NCBI GenBank assembly: GCA_019594025.1
Contig: JAFDUB010000003.1
Coordinates: 1-35,021 of the forward strand
Reading direction: 5' to 3'
Length of the DNA: 35,021 nt
From: Thermoplasmata archaeon
GTDB taxonomy: Archaea; Thermoplasmatota; Thermoplasmata; Halarchaeoplasmatales; Halarchaeoplasmataceae
Part shown: positions 30,127 to 35,021 of the stretch, piece by piece
Layout of the letters: each line of letters starts with the position of its first letter
Numbering within the stretch: position 1 is the stretch's first letter
Made by a program: the position numbers and the translations under genes
The notes under the pieces: model-generated
What the model saw: the letters and a program-made list of their open reading frames with translations, nothing else
What the model was told of the DNA's origin: nothing
Database searches by the model: none

Positions 30127-30270
30127 GGAGAATAGTTACAGGCGAATAGGCGTATGTAAGTATTCAAGTATGGTGACCTTACTTTCGTGTAAGATAACAC
30201 CTGAGCGGAAATCGTCAGTGTTATGTTTTATATTTAATCCTTTTGACATGTCCGTGCACTTCTCTACAAA

Positions 30271-30282
30271 AAATAATTATAG
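30271..30282 (+). promoter_or_regulatory. TATA region of the por operon
   Basis: AAATAATTATAG with a predicted start near 30303, about 10 nt before ATG 30313. A second candidate, TTTTATATTTAA, lies at about 30224-30235 and would give a longer leader. Confidence 0.45.
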
Positions 30283-30312
30283 GTGTCCCTGATACAGACT
30301 TGGTGCTTTTAA

Positions 30313-30873
30313 ATGATAGAGATTCGGTTTCACGGAAGAGGTGGACAAGGTGCGGTAACAGCGTCCGAGTTCCTGGCCCGGGCTGCGTTTTTGGAAGGGA
30401 ACGACGTCCAGTCGTTTCCAATGTATGGAGTAGAAAGAAGAGGTGCCCCGGTGACCGCCTTCACTAGGATCGATAGTAAAGCGGTTAGGAACAAGGCACA
30501 GATCCACGAGCCAGACATAGTTATCGTTATGGACATGGCTCTACTGGACGCTGTGGATGTTACTGCAGGGCTCAAGCCAGACGGAAAAGTGATCCTCAAC
30601 ACGGAGAAGGCTCCGGATGAAATTGATCTTGGAGTCGATAATCCGATATACACAGTGGATGCCAGCAGTATTGCGGTAGAGCATAGATTGGGTTCTAAGG
30701 TGGCCCCCATCGTGAACACTGCCATACTCGGCGCCATCACAAGGGCTACGGGGATAGTAGATATAGAAACGCTGGTGGATGTTGTACGCAACAACGCACC
30801 GGCAAAAAAAGAAGAGAACGCAAAAGCCACCAAACAAGCTTATAATGAGGTAAGAGGTGAAGACCTTGAGTGA
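30313..30873 (+). CDS. porC: 2-Oxoacid:ferredoxin oxidoreductase, gamma subunit
   Basis: A 186-residue protein beginning [21 protein letters not shown], with the family motif [21 protein letters not shown]. This is the gamma subunit of the four-subunit pyruvate (or related 2-oxoacid) ferredoxin oxidoreductase, which interconverts pyruvate and acetyl-CoA with reduced ferredoxin. GGTG 7 nt before the ATG serves as ribosome site. Gene order gamma-delta-alpha-beta with overlaps of a few bases is the usual archaeal arrangement. Confidence 0.93.
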
Positions 30874-31177
30874 AGAAGAAGTTTTTAGAATAGTTATTGA
30901 TCCAAAGGACCATAGAGACCTACCGAGAGCGGTTATAACTGACTGCCCCTCTCATCTTATGACGAAGACTGGAAGTTGGAGGACACTCAGACCTATTGTG
31001 GATCTGGAGAAGTGCATTAAGTGCGGTATCTGCTGGAAATTCTGCCCCGATGTATCCATTCACGTTGAAGAGGAAGGAGCAGTAGTTGATTACGACTTCT
31101 GTAAAGGATGTGGAATATGTGCTAAGGAATGTCCTGTAGATGCCATCGAGATGAAAAAGGAGGCAGACTATGTCTGA
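30866..31177 (+). CDS. porD: 2-Oxoacid:ferredoxin oxidoreductase, delta (ferredoxin) subunit
   Basis: About 103 residues with two [4Fe-4S] motifs, [12 protein letters not shown] and [12 protein letters not shown]. These pass electrons from the TPP site to external ferredoxin. The TTG at 30866 has GAGGTGA 5 nt upstream and overlaps the gamma stop, so it is preferred over the track's GTG 30857. It ends 8 nt into the alpha gene. The N-terminal [19 protein letters not shown] is typical of PorD. Confidence 0.93.
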   Translation: MSEEEVFRIVIDPKDHRDLPRAVITDCPSHLMTKTGSWRTLRPIVDLEKCIKCGICWKFCPDVSIHVEEEGAVVDYDFCKGCGICAKECPVDAIEMKKEADYV

Positions 31178-32363
31178 AATGAAGATCGTATCAGGTAACT
31201 TCGCTGCAGCATACGGTGCTAAACTTTCTAGGGTAGAGGTAGTGGCAGCCTATCCTATCACCCCTCAGACCGAAGTTGTAGAGAAGATAGCGGAGCTGGT
31301 AGCAGAAGGCGAGATGGACTCGGAATACATCAAAGTAGAAAGCGAACACTCGGCAATGGCCGCCTGCATAGCTGCAGCAAACGCCGGTGCAAGGGCTTAT
31401 ACAGCGTCCTCTGCACATGGACTGGCACTAATGCATGAGTTGTTAATCTGGGCCGCCGGTGCAAGGCTACCCGTGGTCATGACCAATATAAATCGAGCCA
31501 TGGGTCCACCCTGGAGCGTATGGGCTGACCATCACGACACCCTGGCCCAAAAAGGAACCGGCCAGCTTCAATTTTTCTGTGAAAATAATCAAGAAGTTCT
31601 GGACAGCGTCATAATGGCTTACAAGATATGTGAAGACGAAGAGATTATGCTGCCGGCAATGGTCGTTGAAGACGCTTTCATCCTTAGCCATACAAAAGAG
31701 CCGGTGGAGATCTACGATCAAGAACTAGTAGATGAATTCTTACCTCCCTATGACCCCGATTACAAACTGGATGTAGATCAACCTCTAGGTTTCGGCTCGT
31801 TGGGTATGCCAGATTGGTACATGGACTTTAGGTACAAGATAGCAGAGGCCTTCGAAAAGGCTCCGGATAAGATAGAAAAGGTGAACAAAGAATTCAAAGA
31901 AACCTTCGGCAGAGATCCCGGTGGACTTATAGAGGAATATAGGACAGACGGAGTGGATGTTCTTATCGTCACCATGGGATCGATATCTAGTACATCACAG
32001 GATGTAATCGACGAACTGAGAGACGAAGGACATAATGTAGGCCTTGCTAGGCTGCGTACTTTCCGTCCGTTCCCAGTTGACAAATTCAGAGAGCTCACAA
32101 AGAATGTGAACGTTGTAGGTGTTCTAGACAGGAGTTATACATTCGGACACGGAGGAGACGCTGCTAGAGAGATAAAGGATGCTCTCTACGGACACAACGA
32201 CGTGATCATAAAGGACTATATAGTCGGATTAGGAGGTAGAGACCTGACTCCCAAGATACTGAAGAACGTGATGCTTGACGCGATCTCCCTTCAGGATAAA
32301 GGACTAGGCAAGGAGATCGAATGGGTCGACCTTAGAATAAACCAACATAAATGGAGGCGATGA
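31170..32363 (+). CDS. porA: 2-Oxoacid:ferredoxin oxidoreductase, alpha subunit
   Basis: A 397-residue subunit with the N-terminal pyrimidine-binding domain ([20 protein letters not shown], then [21 protein letters not shown]). The segment [20 protein letters not shown] and the C-terminal transketolase-like domain ([33 protein letters not shown]) also match. Length and motifs match pyruvate-type alpha subunits. GGAGG lies before the ATG. Substrate choice (pyruvate against 2-oxoisovalerate) is not certain from sequence, but pyruvate is favoured. Confidence 0.93.
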   Translation: MSEMKIVSGNFAAAYGAKLSRVEVVAAYPITPQTEVVEKIAELVAEGEMDSEYIKVESEHSAMAACIAAANAGARAYTASSAHGLALMHELLIWAAGARLPVVMTNINRAMGPPWSVWADHHDTLAQKGTGQLQFFCENNQEVLDSVIMAYKICEDEEIMLPAMVVEDAFILSHTKEPVEIYDQELVDEFLPPYDPDYKLDVDQPLGFGSLGMPDWYMDFRYKIAEAFEKAPDKIEKVNKEFKETFGRDPGGLIEEYRTDGVDVLIVTMGSISSTSQDVIDELRDEGHNVGLARLRTFRPFPVDKFRELTKNVNVVGVLDRSYTFGHGGDAAREIKDALYGHNDVIIKDYIVGLGGRDLTPKILKNVMLDAISLQDKGLGKEIEWVDLRINQHKWRR

Positions 32364-32365
32364 AT

Positions 32366-33262
32366 ATGGCAAAAGTACCAGATGTCGAATTGATGAACAA
32401 AGGAACAACGGCCTGCCCGGGTTGTGGAGCGGCACACGCAATGAGGTACACGCTCAAGGCATTGGGCAGGGATACAATAATAAACATACCCGCATGCTGC
32501 TGGGCGGTAATACCGGGTGTGTATCCCTCTAGAAATCTGGAGATACCACTACTCTACACCGCTTTCGAGGCCACCGGTGCCGCCTCTTCAGGAGTAAGAG
32601 CGGCGTTGAATGCAAAGGGTATAGATCCCCGGGAAATCACCGTAGTAGGTTTCGCCGGTGACGGTGGCACGGCGGATATAGGGATACAGGCACTTTCAGG
32701 ATGCTTAGAACGAGGTACCGATACCATTCAGATTATGTACGATAACGAGGCGTACATGAATACAGGTATTCAAAGAAGCGGTGAAACACCCTACGGCGCA
32801 TGGACCACTACAACCCCTGTTGGAAGCCAAAAGGCGTGGAAAAAGAATCCTAAGAAGAACATGATGGAGATAGTTAAAGCCCACGGTTCACCCTATGCGG
32901 CTACGGTAAGCATAGGCCACCCTGAGTCAATGATAGAGAAAATACAGAAAGCGAAGGAGATACCCGGACCTAAGTTCATTCATATTTATGCCCCGTGTCC
33001 AACCGGATGGAGGTCGGATCCCTCGAACACCATAGAACTCTGCCGTTTGGCGGTGGACAGCTGCGTGTTCCCACTGTACGAAATTGAGAACGGTAAATAC
33101 AACATATACAAGAAGCCAAAGAAGAAGATACCTGTAAGAGACTATCTGAAACTTCAGGGTAGATTCAGACATCTTCCTGAAGAAGAGGTAGAAAAGATAC
33201 AGGGGAATGTTGACAAGGAATGGGAACTTCTGCTTAAAAAAGAAGAGATCACCAGTGAGTAG
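32366..33262 (+). CDS. porB: 2-Oxoacid:ferredoxin oxidoreductase, beta (TPP-binding) subunit
   Basis: About 298 residues. The N-terminal cluster/TPP region is ACPGCGAAHAMRY, the TPP-Mg motif is GFAGDGGTADIG...YDNEAYMNTG, followed by QRSGETPYGAWTTTTPVG. It completes the four-subunit enzyme. ATG 32366 is chosen over 32351 because GGAGGCGATG lies immediately upstream; the alpha stop is at 32363. A separate [4Fe-4S] near the TPP site is expected from the Cys pattern, as in PFOR beta subunits. Confidence 0.93.
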   Translation: MAKVPDVELMNKGTTACPGCGAAHAMRYTLKALGRDTIINIPACCWAVIPGVYPSRNLEIPLLYTAFEATGAASSGVRAALNAKGIDPREITVVGFAGDGGTADIGIQALSGCLERGTDTIQIMYDNEAYMNTGIQRSGETPYGAWTTTTPVGSQKAWKKNPKKNMMEIVKAHGSPYAATVSIGHPESMIEKIQKAKEIPGPKFIHIYAPCPTGWRSDPSNTIELCRLAVDSCVFPLYEIENGKYNIYKKPKKKIPVRDYLKLQGRFRHLPEEEVEKIQGNVDKEWELLLKKEEITSE

Positions 33263-33274
33263 GGGGACGAATAA

Positions 33275-35021
33275 ATGAAAGAACTCCTCAAAGATGAACC
33301 GGGCAAAGAGATTTTACTGTTAGGAAACGAAGCCATAGTACGGGGTGCTTTAGAAGCAGGTATAGGTCACGGGTCCACCTATCCTGGAACACCGTCGTCG
33401 GAAATCGGTAATACCTTGGAAAAAATCGCCAAACAATATGGGATGTACTTCGAGTACTCCGCCAACGAGAAGGTGGCCATGGAAACTGCGGCTGCAGCTG
33501 CAGCCTCTGGAGTCCGTGCTATGGCATGGCTGAAGCACGTAGGTGTTAACGTAGCTGCGGATGCCCTGATGACTCTTATGTACTGCGGAGTCAGGGGTGG
33601 AATGGTTATAGTAGCCGCTGGAGACCCATCCATGCACTCCAGTCAGAACGAACAGGATACTCGTTACTATTCTCAATTGGGGAATATACCTATGTTAGAA
33701 CCGACAAGTCCTCAGGAAGCGAAGGAGATGACGAAGTACGCTTTTGAGCTGTCCGAGAAACTTGAGCTTCCCGTCATGGTGCGTACCACCACTAGGGTGA
33801 ATCATGCCAGAGGTTTAGTCACTTTTGGCGAATTGAAAAAACCCGCAGGTAAAGGGCACTTCGAAAAGGACCCTGGTAGATTCGTAGCGGTACCACAAAA
33901 CGCCCGTAAGAATCATCCCCGTCTGTTAAGGCAGATAGGCAAAGCCGAGCGTTTTTCCGAGAGCTCACCTTTCACAGAACTGATAAAGGTTGACGAACCC
34001 GAACTGCATGTAATAGGAACCGGTGCAGGATTTAACTACATAAACGAGTTAAAAGAACTGTACGACCTGCCTATATCGATACTTAAATTAGGCATGACCC
34101 ATCCCTTCCCGAACGAAGAGGTGGGCTATTTCATCAGAGACGCTGATAGATTACTGGTTGTTGAGGAATTAGAACCCTTTGTGGAAGATAAGGTAACCGC
34201 CATTGCCAAAGAGCATAATCTTTCTCTGGAGATTTACGGTAAACATACCGGGCATTTCTCACGATTGTACGAATACGACCCCGATGTGGTACGAAACGCC
34301 CTCTCCAAATTAATCGATATGCCCCCAGGAAAAGAAGCGTTGGTAGCCGAGGAGTATGACCTTCCATCGAGACCACCTTCTTTATGTCCCGGATGCCCCC
34401 ATAGGGCAACCTATTATGCGGTTAAGAAGGCCCTTGGTAAGAGAGAGGCGGTGTTCTCTAGTGATATAGGCTGTTACACACTTGGAGTTCAAAGCCCCCT
34501 TAATACCGCCGACTTTCTATTGTGTATGGGTTCTAGTGTAGGAGGGGCGGGCGGATTCTCTAAAAACACCGATCAACAGGTGTTCGCCTTCCTTGGTGAT
34601 TCCACCTTTTTCCACTCCGGATTACCGGCATTGGTAAGCGGTGTTTACAACCAGCACGACTTCGTGTACGTGATAATGGACAACCGGACCACCGCCATGA
34701 CCGGACATCAACCACATCCCGGCACAGGAAGAACCGGTATGGGTGACCCTGCGCCTATGGTATCGATCGAAGACCTTGCCAAAGGAGCCGGTGTAGAGTT
34801 CGTGGAAACCGTTGATCCGTACAACATCGAAAAAACAATCGATACGTTCAAAAGAGCCATAGAACACCCAGGTATCTCAGTGGTCGTACCTAAGCATCCA
34901 TGTGTACTAATAGAAAAGAAAAAATCACGGGGAGCGCCGTTACAAGTGGACCAAGATAAATGTAAGCAATGCTATATCTGTACCAATCAATTGGGCTGTA
35001 TAGCGCTGGTTAAAGAGGGAG
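33275..35021 (+). CDS. iorA: Indolepyruvate ferredoxin oxidoreductase, alpha subunit (3' end outside the window)
   Basis: At least 582 residues; the frame is open to the window edge and so is missing from the ORF track. The N-terminal GNEAIVRGALEAGIGHGSTYPGTPSSEI, then ANEKVAMETAAAAAASGVRAM, CPGCPHRATYYAVKKAL, the TPP region FLGDSTFFHSGLPALV...DNRTTAMTGHQPHPGTG and the start of a C-terminal ferredoxin domain (CKQCYICTNQLGC) identify IorA. It oxidises aryl-pyruvates from aromatic amino acids to aryl-acetyl-CoA. GGGGG lies upstream of ATG 33275. iorB should follow outside the window. It is co-directional with por, so it may share its promoter. Confidence 0.94.
   Translation, partial: MKELLKDEPGKEILLLGNEAIVRGALEAGIGHGSTYPGTPSSEIGNTLEKIAKQYGMYFEYSANEKVAMETAAAAAASGVRAMAWLKHVGVNVAADALMTLMYCGVRGGMVIVAAGDPSMHSSQNEQDTRYYSQLGNIPMLEPTSPQEAKEMTKYAFELSEKLELPVMVRTTTRVNHARGLVTFGELKKPAGKGHFEKDPGRFVAVPQNARKNHPRLLRQIGKAERFSESSPFTELIKVDEPELHVIGTGAGFNYINELKELYDLPISILKLGMTHPFPNEEVGYFIRDADRLLVVEELEPFVEDKVTAIAKEHNLSLEIYGKHTGHFSRLYEYDPDVVRNALSKLIDMPPGKEALVAEEYDLPSRPPSLCPGCPHRATYYAVKKALGKREAVFSSDIGCYTLGVQSPLNTADFLLCMGSSVGGAGGFSKNTDQQVFAFLGDSTFFHSGLPALVSGVYNQHDFVYVIMDNRTTAMTGHQPHPGTGRTGMGDPAPMVSIEDLAKGAGVEFVETVDPYNIEKTIDTFKRAIEHPGISVVVPKHPCVLIEKKKSRGAPLQVDQDKCKQCYICTNQLGCIALVKEG

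Noticed and set aside
29937-30200. 87-residue minus-strand ORF across tRNA-Val
   Set aside because: It covers the tRNA and its relic. There is no protein-like feature, and the RNA structure explains the sequence.
30330-30833. 167-residue minus-strand ORF over porC
   Set aside because: Antisense shadow of a well-conserved gamma subunit; no promoter or ribosome site.

Overview
The window is a dense piece of an archaeal chromosome, most likely from an uncultured euryarchaeon. Archaeal marker genes support this: aIF-1A, aTrm56, archaeal-type triosephosphate isomerase, archaeal-type LeuRS, TrmG10, DUF63, AMMECR1, an archaeal ArsR-type regulator (PF09824) and a tRNA-Val with an anticodon-loop intron. 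A Thermoplasmata-like lineage is a guess from general resemblance (UppS N-terminus, gene set); the sequence does not prove it. First genes of operons often carry a TATA-like box about 26 nt before the start codon, which implies leaderless or very short-leader mRNAs. Internal genes mostly carry GGAGG/GGTGAT-type Shine-Dalgarno sites. I used both signals to move several starts of the ORF track.

Layout. 1-4.1 kb: thioredoxin-like protein, tRNA m2(2)G10 methyltransferase, a convergent site-2 protease with an extracytoplasmic tail, and two overlapping pilin-like genes. 4.1-5 kb: DUF488 gene and a divergent ribbon-helix-helix regulator with a palindrome at its promoter. 5-12.1 kb (minus): glmU-like, glmS and DUF63 as one operon (amino-sugar synthesis), and leuS. 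12.06-12.5 kb: a gene-poor gap with short repeats and a decayed reading frame. 12.5-13.2 kb: tpiA. 13.2-17.4 kb (minus): a six-gene sulfur/Fe-S operon, tusA-dsrE-iscS-iscU-hemerythrin-DUF362/ferredoxin. 17.5-20.8 kb: a large soluble PAS/GAF histidine kinase. 20.9-25.2 kb (plus): AMMECR1 and pyrC, aIF-1A, an ArsR-like regulator, a membrane protein and an aTrm56-HD fusion. 25.2-28.5 kb (minus): a serine-synthesis-like operon (class V aminotransferase, serA, DUF1015). 28.5-29.5 kb: uppS and a 54-residue membrane protein. 29.6-30.1 kb (minus): tRNA-Arg(CCT), a CAT-anticodon tRNA and an intron-bearing tRNA-Val(TAC), with two truncated tRNA-like relics. 30.3-35 kb (plus): a four-subunit 2-oxoacid:ferredoxin oxidoreductase followed by iorA, which runs off the window.

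The most notable signal is the sulfur/Fe-S operon. Its cysteine desulfurase homologue has Thr where the PLP-binding Lys should be, and also differs at the catalytic His and a PLP-contacting Gln, but keeps the persulfide Cys. It sits with an IscU fused to a MIP18/DUF59-like domain, with two persulfide carriers (TusA, DsrE) and with a hemerythrin-type protein. This suggests an Fe-S assembly and repair system that does not take sulfur from cysteine by normal PLP chemistry. The second notable signal is the pair of tRNA 5' fragments placed just upstream of the genuine tRNA-Arg and tRNA-Val genes, each folded into its own hairpin.
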